Under the pieces are notes generated by a model. That model made no database searches, had not been told where the DNA came from, and saw only the letters and a program-made list of their open reading frames with translations. From Paulinella micropora (taxonomy: Eukaryota > Cercozoa > Imbricatea > Euglyphida > Paulinellidae), in contig WBZZ01005569.1 in the NCBI GenBank assembly GCA_019918135.1, forward strand, positions 62,001-126,000: a DNA stretch of 64,000 nucleotides. Reading direction: 5' to 3'. The position numbers were made by a program, and so were the translations under genes. Of the stretch, positions 9,832 through 18,135 are shown piece after piece. Position 1 is the first letter of the stretch. Every line of letters starts with the position of its first letter.

Positions 9832-9954
9832 TTGCTTTGCTTCGATTGGGGCCTCTGAGAAGGGAGGGGGATGTGCCGCGTGCTGCCCTTTCTCCCTTCC
9901 AGCTGTAGGAATCTCTGGGGAGGTTTACCTCCTCAAGATTTCAATCCGATCCGC

Positions 9955-10653
9955 ACTGACCACAGCGCCTGGGTGTTGGGCTGGTGGCTGCGCAGCGTAC
10001 ACGAGGCCGGGGGCGGCTGGGACTGGCGTCGCAACCCCGGTTACCGCGAGGGCTCCATTTGGTTTGGCATGCAAACTCTGACGGACTACAACAGAGGGTG
10101 GCACGGCGCGTACGGGAACCTGTTACTGACTTCCTTGCCGACCTTTGCGCTGGCCAGTGGGGAAATGCCGTTCCAAAGTCTGTGCCCCCGGGAGCTCAAG
10201 TGGTTACCATGCGCGGGCCTCACTATTGGTGTCAACCGAAATGAGCTCGAACGATATAACACCTTTATACTGCACCAGGGAGCGCCGGCTGTCAGCTCGT
10301 TGCGTATCATCGGACATACACAGCTCTTGTTCAAGGAAACGTCTGCAGACGGCCTGGACTTGTACCTGTACGATCCCAACAGCGATTCTCCGCCCAGTCT
10401 AGAAGACGACTTTTTTCTAGCGGTGAGCAACGCGTTTAAGAGCGCGAGCGGTCGGGATGTGAGGTTGCACAGCGCACAGCAAGGCGCGCGGTTTTACCCG
10501 CCTAGCGATCAGAGGCTGGAGACTACCTGCGCACTGATCTCGTTGACCAGAGCGCTCATGGTTAGTTACAGCGGCCGCCGCCAAGACCTGTGGTTTGCCA
10601 CCAGGATCCCTCACCCCTGGCTGCTGTTGGTGGCCTCATGTGGCAGGCTCTGA
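9955..10653 (+). CDS. Possible Ulp1-like cysteine protease, lacking natural 5' end
   Basis: The frame is open from the Fanzor right end into clear coding sequence. The first ATG within it is at 10069 (MQTLTDYNRGW), but coding quality begins earlier (WVLGWWLRSVHEAGGGW), so the true N-terminus seems lost at the element junction. The order His (IIGHTQLLF), Asp in LYLYDPN, then Cys in LETTCALISLTRAL resembles the C48/adenain fold, where His, Asp and Cys follow in that order. Spacing and context are only suggestive, and no homology could be tested. Such proteases remove ubiquitin-like proteins or process virion proteins in some large DNA viruses. A coding-like stretch in another frame follows to about 10811. 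Confidence 0.4.
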   Translation, partial: TDHSAWVLGWWLRSVHEAGGGWDWRRNPGYREGSIWFGMQTLTDYNRGWHGAYGNLLLTSLPTFALASGEMPFQSLCPRELKWLPCAGLTIGVNRNELERYNTFILHQGAPAVSSLRIIGHTQLLFKETSADGLDLYLYDPNSDSPPSLEDDFFLAVSNAFKSASGRDVRLHSAQQGARFYPPSDQRLETTCALISLTRALMVSYSGRRQDLWFATRIPHPWLLLVASCGRL

Positions 10654-10911
10654 TCATGTGCCCCCGGGCTTGGGAAGACTTAAAGCCGGCCAGGAGCACT
10701 GTGACCAGGCCTAGCTCGGCGGGGCTCTTCTTGCCACTGCAGGCAGCGCACTGTCACCCCGCGGGGTATTTGTTCCGGATGTATGCAGACAGGCTACAGC
10801 CTCAGAGCTAGCCGCACGTCGTCCTTTGTTTTCAGTTATCATATAATACTCTTGAACAAAGATCGAAAACCTCTTACTTAAGATCCAGGGAAAATGAATG
10901 TGCACCAGAAT

Positions 10912-11200
10912 TCACGACGTTACATGTTTGTTTTTTTTTAGTCCCTGTTTTGTGCTAGCCGAGGGGAAGACCCGACGAGGCGGCCCGGAGGTCAGAAGTG
11001 CAGCAAGGTTCGGAAAATCTGATCTCACGTCCATGCTTTGTTGGAACAGCACCAAAGCCCCGCCACAGGTAAGGGCGGTTCTAAGCGGAATATTTTTGCT
11101 GAATGGCCACGGGCTTGCTGTTTCCAGCTCCATCTGAAGCCAGACGGGCTCGGAACGCAGTTGCCTTATCCAGGTTATCGTAGTAACCCGAACTGCTTGT
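10912..11200 (-). pseudogene. Copy of the C-terminal part of the gene at 11.4-12.35 kb
   Basis: The minus strand reads LETASPWPFSKNIPLRTA and CGGALVLFQQSMDVRSD, closely matching the C-terminal segment at 11381-11662. Only this end is present. It is one arm of a direct repeat of about 240 bp (10938-11180 with 11467-11700). Confidence 0.6.
10938..11180. repeat. Direct repeat, left copy
   Basis: About 240 bp beginning AGTCCCTGTTTTGTGCTAGC recur at 11467-11700 with roughly 95 percent identity by eye. The start-to-start distance is about 529 bp. Confidence 0.8.
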
Positions 11201-11380
11201 CAAGCGTTGGGGGGACGCCGCCCCTCCCCTCTGAAAAGAACAGAAGGCTAGCAAAGCCATAGCTAGTTTTAATAAAAAAAAATTTCTCGCAATGGTCCGC
11301 CAAACGCTTCGGGAGCGCTCAGAGCTCGCGCGCGGATCAGAGACTCCACGGCTTAAGGCTAGCGTCCCGCCCGCTTTCTA

Positions 11381-11662
11381 CTATTTAAGTCCAGTTTTCG
11401 AGCGACGTGCCATGCGGTTCTTGGCTCTTTGGACAAACTCGTCGTCGTGCTCTTTGATTTTTGGAATTAGTCCCTGTTTTGTGCTAGCCGAGGGGAAGAC
11501 CCGACGAGGCGGCCCGGAGTTCAGAAGTGCAGCAAGATTCGGGATATCTGATCTCACGTCCATGCTTTGTTGGAACAGCACCAAAGCCCCGCCACAGGTA
11601 AAGGCGGTTCTAAGCGGAATATTTTCGCTGCACGGCCACGGGCTTGCTGTTTCCAGCTTCAT
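11381..11662 (-). pseudogene. C-terminal segment ORF, overlapping the 247-aa gene
   Basis: An open frame reading LETASPWPCSENIPLRTA, then LVLFQQSMDVRSD and a basic tail ARRSKTGLK. The same segment is duplicated at 10.9-11.2 kb, which supports it as genuine coding sequence. It overlaps the end of the ORF at 11610-12353 in another frame, so the two probably belong to one gene that no longer reads through. The basic C-terminal tail is its only notable feature. Confidence 0.5.
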
Positions 11663-11700
11663 CTGAAGCCAGACGGTCGGAACGCAGTTCCCTTATCCAA
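11467..11700. repeat. Direct repeat, right copy
   Basis: Matches 10938-11180. This copy is joined to the main gene upstream and so is probably the original. Confidence 0.8.
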
Positions 11701-12353
11701 GTCGGGGCCTCCGGCAAGTGTAGGCCCTGGTACAACAAAATGCCGTTTACCCACTGGGAAGCCCAGGCGCTAGTACAATATATTTTCGCCGCCCTTCCTA
11801 CGTTAGTGCGGAGCGCTCTCCTTTCTTTGGCTTTTGGGGGGCGAGTGATGTACCCACGTACGCACGTGAGCACTGCGCGGAGGTTGCGCTGAGGCTCAAC
11901 TAGGGCATACGCGGTGGTTGTCCAGTAGTTTTTGCTTGTAGATCTAAAGGCAGGAGGGGTTGGCATTGGAGAGAAGGCCAGCAGTCTGGCCGCCTGGCCT
12001 GTCGACGTTCCGCCGGCAGCCAGGTCGCTGACAACGCAGCTCGTGCCGTTCGTTGCACGAACGGCGTCGTCCGCGTTCTGGCCTGGTGGCCCTGGTAGTG
12101 CCAGCCACGCCACCGGGGGGTTGGTTTGGCTGGGTCGCAGGCGAGGTAGCTGGGCGGTCACCCGGTGAACCCAGTCATCAATCGGCGGCTTTTGCCAGCT
12201 CCGGATTTCCCAGCGCTCTTCTATTCGTGGGTTGGTATAAAGGCCGTCGTTCTTTTGGAAAACCAGCGTGGGCGCTGATTCCTCGGTTGAGATTTTAGCT
12301 TGTTCATTTAGCAGTGTTCGCAGAGCCACCAGTTCCTCCGGCGCCAAGGCCAT
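11610..12353 (-). CDS. Unknown protein, 247 aa
   Basis: Starts at an ATG at 12353 (MALAPEELVALRTLLNEQAK). No domain is recognised. The first half contains WEIRSWQKPPIDDWVHRVTA and the second WASQWVNGILLYQGLHLPEA. It has mixed composition without membrane segments. Its stop lies inside a segment whose other frame is conserved between two copies, so the protein may originally have been longer. A strong hairpin lies 33 bases upstream of the start, at 12386-12423. Confidence 0.6.
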   Translation of the reverse strand: MALAPEELVALRTLLNEQAKISTEESAPTLVFQKNDGLYTNPRIEERWEIRSWQKPPIDDWVHRVTAQLPRLRPSQTNPPVAWLALPGPPGQNADDAVRATNGTSCVVSDLAAGGTSTGQAARLLAFSPMPTPPAFRSTSKNYWTTTAYALVEPQRNLRAVLTCVRGYITRPPKAKERRALRTNVGRAAKIYCTSAWASQWVNGILLYQGLHLPEAPTWIRELRSDRLASDEAGNSKPVAVQRKYSA

Positions 12354-12385
12354 TTAAGTTGATATACCAATATGACCGCTGCCCT

Positions 12386-12423
12386 GAATCTACGGCAAAG
12401 CGTTTGAGCTTTGCCGTAGATTC
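12386..12423. promoter_or_regulatory. Perfect 16-bp stem hairpin upstream of the 247-aa gene
   Basis: GAATCTACGGCAAAGC, loop GTTTGA, then GCTTTGCCGTAGATTC. The stem is perfect and extends by one T-A pair. It lies between the start of the minus-strand gene at 12353 and the repeats to the right. It may act as a terminator, a leader structure or a protein-binding palindrome. Confidence 0.6.
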
Positions 12424-12593
12424 ACTTTGCGCCCCAGCTAGGCCCTGGCGTTTCTGGGGCCTAGGCTGGGGCGGCCTCCCCACAGGAGGTGAGAAGTGCC
12501 TGGCCTGATTTGCGTCGCCATCCATATCCAGGGATATGTTGATGTTTATAAGACTAGGCTCAAAGAGCGCCCCCTCTGCCATGCGTCGAATTG

Positions 12594-12730
12594 GTCGCCA
12601 AATGTGCAGATGTGCGTATTTCCCGGGGAGAAGGAACGTGCGCCAGAATTGTGCTCTACCAATCAAAAAGTTTTTTTCGGGCGCCCTCCCCGGGAAATAC
12701 GCACACATACACATTTGGCGGCAAATTTGC
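12594..12730. repeat. Dispersed repeat arranged as an inverted pair
   Basis: A forward copy from GGTCGCCAAATGTGCAGATG to AAAAAGTTTTTTTCGGGCGC is followed directly by the repeat head in reverse, CCCCGGGAAATACGCACACA, ending at GGCGGCAAATTT. The whole could fold into a long cruciform. Confidence 0.8.
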
Positions 12731-13310
12731 GTAATTGTGTCCGCTTGGAGTGATGATATGGCCACAAAAGGCAGTACTGCCGAAAAGCTCGGGGGCGCTG
12801 CGTTCCCCCCGTCCCTCCCTCTTCCCCTTCCGTTTTCCCCTCCCCCCCCCCTCTTCCCCTTCCGTTTTCCCCTCCCCCCCCCTCCTCTCTTTCCCCCATG
12901 CCACCCTGAACATGCCTGCCTAGCTTGGCGCTGCAACAATTCCTTGGTGCACTTTTCTCTCCCCGGAAAACAGACCTCATTTCGGGCGGATTGCCATGAT
13001 TTTTTTTTTAATTTTGTACAGTTTGTAGCACGCCCCTGTTCTTAGTGTTAAGTGTAGGACTTTGTCGAGTTTTAATTAAAAAACTTTTTTTGCTGACTTC
13101 ATATTTTTCATATTTCCGCGGGTCTTGCGCACGATGGCCAAGCCATAGCACCGACGGGGCGCCGCTTGGCTGCGTTTGCACGCCTTCCTCCCCTCCCTTC
13201 CCCCTTCCCCGGGAGAAGGAGGGGGAGGAGGGGGGGGGGACGGGAGAAGCGGGGGGAAGGGAAAACGGAGGGAAGGGGAAACGGGGGGGGAGGGCGCCCC
13301 CCCATGTAAG
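12731..13310. other. Intergenic region with AT-rich motif and G/C tracts
   Basis: There is no convincing gene. About 12800-12900 is CT-rich. At about 13067-13102 is the conserved AT-rich block shared with 6253-6290. From 13105 to 13190 is a short stretch of ordinary composition without a clear frame. From about 13195 onward are G-rich tracts and a G-run/GGCGCC/C-run palindrome near 13280-13302, followed by the third Fanzor left end. Confidence 0.5.
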
Positions 13311-13312
13311 GG

Positions 13313-13611
13313 CTAAGAAAAAGCCTGTCCATTTCTGTCCCATTTGTCTAACTTATCAAGCGCCACAAATCAAAACATTCAGGTCTTGTTCCTTTGCCAG
13401 TGGCAATGGTCATAGGAAGATCACTTGGCTCTATGAACTCTGTCTTGACAACAAGCTACATCTAAGCCATCCGACGAGTGACTTTCCAATGAGGCGGTGC
13501 ACTCTCTGGGACCTCGGGGAGGCATGGCCCCCCGAACCGAGCCTTCAGCCCACACCGGCGGGTTGGCCACGAGAAGAGAAGACCCGGTAGAAGAAGTTCA
13601 GGCCCGCGCAG
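13313..13611 (+). mobile_element. Fanzor left-end fragment, copy 3
   Basis: About 300 bases matching the left end of Fanzor copy 2 (7675-7975) almost base for base, including AAGAAAAAGCCTGTCC and GAGGCGGTGCACTCTCTGGG. The nuclease gene is absent; the sequence switches abruptly to a fragment of an LRR gene at about 13606. Confidence 0.8.
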
Positions 13612-13682
13612 TACTCCAGTTTGAGAGTTTGCAGGCGTGCCAGGCGCCCAGCACGGGCACGACTGTTTGGCAAACGGAGTGC
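13606..13682 (-). pseudogene. Fragment of the LRR gene at 16.6-18.0 kb
   Basis: 77 bases match 17215-17292 (GCGCAGTACTCCAG to GCAAACGGAGTG) within the LRR/F-box gene, in the same orientation. The fragment is joined to Fanzor sequence on the left and to an AATAAA-containing tail on the right. Confidence 0.75.
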
Positions 13683-13689
13683 TAAGTGT

Positions 13690-13880
13690 AAAACAGTCGA
13701 ACTTTAATAAAAATTCTTTTCCATACTTTCTTGGCGCCCCCGCGTACGTACTTCTGTGAGGCCTGCGGCTTGTGTGTTTCGGGGCTGGAGTTATTATTTG
13801 CATACTTCGTCTAGCTTGCGTGGCTAGCCATTCTTGCTCCAGCTGTGCTACCCTGGCCTCGGCCGCCTGCCGCAACTCGT
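13690..13880 (-). pseudogene. Possible coiled-coil gene remnant
   Basis: The minus strand reads LLDELRQAAEARVAQLEQEW, a good heptad-like helix, directly after a stop codon and without an ATG. It is probably a fragment of a lost gene; the family is unknown. Confidence 0.25.
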
Positions 13881-13939
13881 CGAGCAGTCACTTGTTTAGA
13901 TTTGGGAGGGGGGGGGGCGCCCCCCCCCCCCTTGCGCTT

Positions 13940-14402
13940 CTACTAGGAAGTAAGGCCTGAGTGTTTTGGGCTTCACAATTTTGATGCGGAAATGGCTGAG
14001 ACGGGGACTAGTGTTGAGACCAGCCCTCTGTCGCAGGGCGGCGCGTGGCGCCTTCCCAACAAACCCCTGCAGACTGCCGCAGCGCTCAGGACCTGTCCCA
14101 CTAAACGGCAGCAGTTACCTAGTTGGCCCCCAGCATACATTCGTCGTTTCGGGCTCACTGCCACCGTCCTGGTCGCGCCGGGCTGCCGTGTGCACTTGCA
14201 CATCGGGTACGATCGATGCCGTTGGCTAGCGCAGGCAGACCCAACGCCAGAGGAGGAAGAAGAACAAGAGGCCCCGCTTGACGAGTATACACACTCTGAC
14301 AATGCTGACCCCGTCCATGCCCTGGATCGCTGCCAACTGTCCGTCCTACCTCGCGCCGTGCGCATTGCCTCTTGGCTCCTGTTGCTAGCCCGCCAGCCCT
14401 GG
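13940..14402 (+). pseudogene. 5' fragment copy of the gene at 5.2 kb
   Basis: The leader and first 141 codons (ATG at 13992) match 5208-5640 closely, with a much shorter Glu run. The copy ends at an abrupt junction where the next fragment's leader, GGGCTTCACAATTTTG, begins. It could make a 141-aa product but lacks the rest of the parent protein. Confidence 0.7.
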
Positions 14403-14618
14403 GCTTCACAATTTTGATGCAGGATGGCTGAGACGGGGGCTAGTGTTGAAACCAGCCCTCTGTCGCAGGGCGGCGCGTGGCGTCTCCCCAAGAAGCCTCT
14501 GCAGACTGCCGCAGCGCTCAGGACCTATTTACTTGTAAGTCAACGGCGATATGGTTATCTCTCACGGATGAAACAAGTGAATAAAGTCTATACTAGCCCG
14601 TGGAGCTTTTTTTATTGA
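14403..14618 (+). pseudogene. Second 5' fragment copy of the gene at 5.2 kb
   Basis: The same leader and start (ATG at 14424, MAETGASVETSPLSQGG) run for about 37 codons, then change into unrelated sequence ending LYTSPWSFFY-like at 14618. Two consecutive head-only copies imply tandem duplication of the 5' end or template switching. Confidence 0.65.
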
Positions 14619-14715
14619 TGAGACCAGAACCATGCAGCAAGACAGGCAAAAAAAACAGAAAGCAGCTAAGCTGCGTGCTAAGAACCTGAGCACAGCAAAT
14701 ACTTGGCCGTCTTAA

Positions 14716-15813
14716 CTAAGGGTCCCATGGCTCCAATGTGCGCTTGACGTTGCGCACTTCACTCGCCGCCTTTTCGAATGCCTGGACCAACGCGTCCGTT
14801 TGGCGATCGTGTTTCTGCGCTGTTTTTCTAAACGCGTCGATTTGTTCCTGCATCTCTTTTCGCAAATTTGCAACCTCTTCTGCTAAAGCCTTGGTAAACT
14901 CAGCCTGCATTTGAGCCTTTAGCTCATCGAACACCTCGACCTCTAACGCCACGAGTCTTTCTTTGTCCGAGCGCAGCTTGATCGGCGCGGGTGCTGGGTA
15001 GAGACGTTGCTCTCGAGGGAGTTTATAAACAAACTTGCGTTCTCTGAATAATTCTTCCAGTTGGTTTTGCAGCTCTTCGCTTGCCTCGGGATTTGACGAG
15101 CGCTCAGACCTTCCATCGCTAGCGTGCTGCGAAAAGCATATTTTGAGCCGATTATTCCTTGGGCTTCTTGTGCAGATCCAATACATAATCGCAAGCAGGC
15201 CGTCTCTAGACATCTCATTTGTGAGCGAGTGGCTCAGAGTAAAGGCGCGTGAGTTAGCATGTATTTGTGGCGAGGGGTTAGTGAAAAGCTGCAGATGAAG
15301 AGTATCTTTCTCGTAGTTAGAGAGTTGTTTAAAGGCTTTTTGTGTGCTTGCTGTGACGTTCGTGGGGAGCGGCAGTGTGCAGCTGCCTGTGGTGGCTAAG
15401 CTTTCTAGCTGCTTGTGGAATTCAGCGAGGCCGCTACTTTTTAGTTTAGCAAACGCAAGGTAAGGATAGCCGCCATGCATTGTGGAAGGGTACACAATCG
15501 TGTCGACTTCTTGAAACCGAACTTGGTACGCAATCTGCGCCAAGGCGCGCGCAAAGTCATTCTCCGTAAGCATCGTGGGAGTGTCTTCTTTTTCATTGTG
15601 TTTAAGATCTGGCCCGAATTTCAACAACCGTGGGCAACCGCTCGCGGCGCTTCCCTGCTCAAATCGGCAGTAATGCTCGCGATTGTTGTTTCGGACAAGA
15701 AAGAGTGTTTTATTGACCTTCGTCTTCGAACCGCCGCCTGTTTCTCGCGCGGGAGGTTCTTTGAATTCCTTGTCTGCTGGGATAGGCTGGAGCTTGAAAA
15801 AAACTTTTGCCAT
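14716..15813 (-). CDS. Unknown protein with C-terminal coiled coil, 365 aa
   Basis: A clean frame from an ATG at 15813 (MAKVFFKLQPIPADKEF). The first 220 residues are mixed; the remainder is strongly helical and charged (ELKAQMQAEFTKALAEEVAN, LRKEMQEQIDAFRKTAQKHD), indicating a coiled coil from about residue 285 to 350. There is no membrane segment or zinc motif. It is less GC-rich than the LRR gene next to it. A structural or scaffolding role is possible but cannot be shown. Confidence 0.8.
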   Translation of the reverse strand: MAKVFFKLQPIPADKEFKEPPARETGGGSKTKVNKTLFLVRNNNREHYCRFEQGSAASGCPRLLKFGPDLKHNEKEDTPTMLTENDFARALAQIAYQVRFQEVDTIVYPSTMHGGYPYLAFAKLKSSGLAEFHKQLESLATTGSCTLPLPTNVTASTQKAFKQLSNYEKDTLHLQLFTNPSPQIHANSRAFTLSHSLTNEMSRDGLLAIMYWICTRSPRNNRLKICFSQHASDGRSERSSNPEASEELQNQLEELFRERKFVYKLPREQRLYPAPAPIKLRSDKERLVALEVEVFDELKAQMQAEFTKALAEEVANLRKEMQEQIDAFRKTAQKHDRQTDALVQAFEKAASEVRNVKRTLEPWDP

Positions 15814-16107
15814 TTTACCTTTGGCTTTTTTTTGTTTCTTTTACAAACAATAAGCTCTCAGAGAGTCTAGCTCTTGAAAACACACAAGTAACTCCGCGCC
15901 CTTTCCGCCGCCCCTCCCAGCCCCCCCCCCCCCTCTCGCTCCTTTCTCTCCCCTCCCCCCCCCCGGCATGCACCGCGCCTATTCCTTCCTTTTCTCACCA
16001 GGGCTTCTTTTTTGTTTAGCATCATCTGAAAATAATAGTAATGCATCCACAAAGAATTAAAAAAAAAATCTTAAAGTTTTAATTAAAACAACAAATTTTC
16101 TTTTTTA
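15814..16107. other. AT-rich gene boundary without genes
   Basis: Contains a C-run at about 15918-15962 and, at about 16077-16090, TTTTAATTAAAAC, one of several occurrences of this motif at gene ends in the window. Confidence 0.5.
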
Positions 16108-16605
16108 CAGTGTGTGCGAATCGTCCCCCGACGGCGGCTCGTGCAAGACCGGGGCTGCAACAGACCACTTTAGCACGCCGAGGTCCAGCCCCTGCGGGAC
16201 CGCGAAACCTTTGTATTGGTCGAGGGTCTCCCTCAGCTTAATGAACGCAGAGGCGAACCCGTCCGTCGACGCATACGTCCAGCTTTTTTTGCCTTATGAC
16301 AGCGGGTGTGTGATTGATTTCAAAAATTAACGGAAAGAGGGTTTGGCTGGGAAAAAAATACGTGAAGCCCTGCGCGGGCCGCCAGGCTGCAGGCAACTGC
16401 AGCAAGGTAGACCACGCCTCCATTCTAGTCTCGTACTCCTGCGTTTTACTGTCCGGAGGAAGGGCCGTGGCATCCTCGAAGCGCAGCCGGTCCTTATCGA
16501 AAACGACGTGCCCCTCCAGCATGCAAGAAGAACCCGTCCTGCGGATGACCACTGTGCCGCTGTGCCCCCAGCGGGCGAGCTCGGCCGCCTCGATGGTCGA
16601 CTGGC
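16108..16605 (-). pseudogene. Gene remnant next to a G/C palindrome
   Basis: The minus strand shows coding-like sequence in two overlapping frames, for example VIRRTGSSCMLEGHVVFDKD near the 5' side and FASAFIKLRETLDQYKGFAV nearer the 3' end. The upstream end stops at the palindrome at 16607-16626, which resembles the fillers in Fanzor copy 1, so the 5' part of the gene may have been replaced by it. The family is not recognised. Confidence 0.45.
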
Positions 16606-16606
16606 G

Positions 16607-16626
16607 CGGGGGGGCATGCCCCCCCG
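16607..16626. repeat. G-run/CATG/C-run palindrome
   Basis: GGGGGGGGCATGCCCCCCC, the same type as the Fanzor copy 1 fillers, at the broken 5' end of the remnant to its left and close to the end of the LRR gene to its right. Confidence 0.7.
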
Positions 16627-16636
16627 TTTATTAAAC

Positions 16637-18034
16637 TCAACTAGCACGCTCGCCTAAAATTTCGCACGCGACGTTCTTCGCCCTCAACAGCTGCAAGTCC
16701 CAAAGGTTCTGCTCGTCCAGCGAAACCTCTCCCAGGCTCAGGCGCGCCAGCGCCGGGCAGCCGGCTAGAGCAAACAAGTTCGCCAAATTATGCACGCGCT
16801 CCAGCTGCAGCACGCGCAGGCGCGGCGTGGGGCCCATGCCCCCTAGGTCCAGCCCAGACGCGCAGTCGGTGATCTTTAGCGTTTGCAGCCTGGGCGCGCT
16901 GCCGAACCGCAGCTCGGACAAGCAGAGGCAGTCCGACAGAACAACAGTTTCCGCAGTGGCCACCACGTGATCTATTTCCGCCGAGAACAACGCCCTGGTA
17001 AAGTTGAGCGCACGCAGTTTAGGAAAGCAGCGGAAAAAGCTGGAGGAGCGCAGCGCCGCGTTACAGAGTGTCAAGCTCTCGACGCGCAGCCTGGCATTGA
17101 TGTCTACGCACAGCTTGTCGTCGAGCATGCCAAAAGTGTCGTGCCAGGCTAGGTACCGCAGCTCGGGTAGGCGCGCCAGGCATTCCAGCAAGTCTACGAC
17201 GTCCTGCGCCTTGATCGCGCAGTACTCCAGCTTGAGGGTTTGCAGGCGTGCCAGGCGCCCCAGCACGGGCACAACGGTCCGGCAAACGGAGTGTGTGGAA
17301 GGAAACCGAAGGCTCCTGAGCTCGGAGAGCTCCGCCAGCCCCTCGGGGCATTTTTCGCTACGAAAGCCTGGCAGCGACAACGTGCGCAAGCGCGGCAGCA
17401 TCCGCAGCACTGTGTCGAGCCTGCCGCGTTCGTCGTACGAGCCTGTCAGGTCAAGCCCCGTGAGCGCCGGTAGCTGCGCGAGCCAGCCCAGGGAAGGCAG
17501 GATGCCACAGTTAAAGAAGCGAACACGGCGCAGCCGGGCCAGCGCGGCCAGCAGGCACAAGTCCATCGCGGAGAGGCCAAAGTCCGTCGTGGAGCAGCCC
17601 CGGCAGTACTCGAACGACAGCTGCTCGAGGTTCGTGAGTCTGGCCAGGGCTTGGGTGTCGTAGTCGCGCGCCGCCCTGCTCCAGGACACCACGCGCAGCG
17701 AACGGGCGCTGCGCAAGAAATCAGCGCACTCCGCGAGTTTTCCCGAATGCTCGAACGCCGCGGTGTCCACGACCGCGTCGGCAATCACCGTGCCGCGCTG
17801 CTGCTGCTGCAGCGCAAGCAGCGCTGCTGGGGGCGGAAGGCAGGGCAGCAGCAATTCCCGTGGCCACCAGAGGGCAGAACCCCACAGACCGCCGTGCGAC
17901 ACACACCGCAGGCGGAACAGCTCGATGTGCGGCAAGAACGCCAGCAGCAACAGCTGGGCCACGTCCGCCGGGAGCGACCGCGAGTGTGGCGCTGTTTTCC
18001 GGCGCTTTCTGGCCCTTTTCGGTTTCATGCACAA
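16637..18034 (-). CDS. F-box/leucine-rich-repeat protein, 465 aa
   Basis: Starts at 18034 or at the Met two codons later (MKPKRARKRRKT, a basic, possibly nuclear-targeting tail). An F-box-like segment follows (LPADVAQLLLLAFLPHIELF, then LRCVSHGG). From about residue 110 onward come irregular leucine-rich repeats (LRVVSWS, LEQLSFEYC, LRRVRFFNC, LTGLDLTG, LRTLSLPG, LQTLKLEYC). F-box/LRR proteins are substrate receptors of SCF ubiquitin ligases, and protist viruses often carry them. A 77-base piece of the gene recurs at 13.6 kb. Confidence 0.75.
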   Translation of the reverse strand: MCMKPKRARKRRKTAPHSRSLPADVAQLLLLAFLPHIELFRLRCVSHGGLWGSALWWPRELLLPCLPPPAALLALQQQQRGTVIADAVVDTAAFEHSGKLAECADFLRSARSLRVVSWSRAARDYDTQALARLTNLEQLSFEYCRGCSTTDFGLSAMDLCLLAALARLRRVRFFNCGILPSLGWLAQLPALTGLDLTGSYDERGRLDTVLRMLPRLRTLSLPGFRSEKCPEGLAELSELRSLRFPSTHSVCRTVVPVLGRLARLQTLKLEYCAIKAQDVVDLLECLARLPELRYLAWHDTFGMLDDKLCVDINARLRVESLTLCNAALRSSSFFRCFPKLRALNFTRALFSAEIDHVVATAETVVLSDCLCLSELRFGSAPRLQTLKITDCASGLDLGGMGPTPRLRVLQLERVHNLANLFALAGCPALARLSLGEVSLDEQNLWDLQLLRAKNVACEILGERAS

Positions 18035-18135
18035 AATTCAAGAGATAATTTTCTTTTTCCTATGTCAGAAAAAAAAAGAAGTTCGGAAGGGAAGAAGAGA
18101 GGGGGGGGGTACCCCCCCCCTCGCCTCTGATTTAA

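Larger units (their letters stand above)
7670..9952 (+). mobile_element. Fanzor (eukaryotic TnpB) element, copy 2
   Basis: The boundaries are inferred by comparing three copies. The left end begins AAGAAAAAGCCTGTCCATTT, also seen at about 2651 and 13314. The right end closes with GGTTTACCTCCTCAAGATTT and CAATCCGATC, also seen at about 3587. No serine or tyrosine recombinase gene lies inside, so the element probably depends on a transposase elsewhere, as TnpB/Fanzor elements often do. The right end adjoins a gene that lacks its natural start (9955-10653), suggesting the element landed in or next to it. Confidence 0.7.

Noticed and set aside
7670-9952. IS607-type element with its own serine recombinase
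   Set aside because: No recombinase gene is present on either side, so only a Fanzor/TnpB-only element can be supported.
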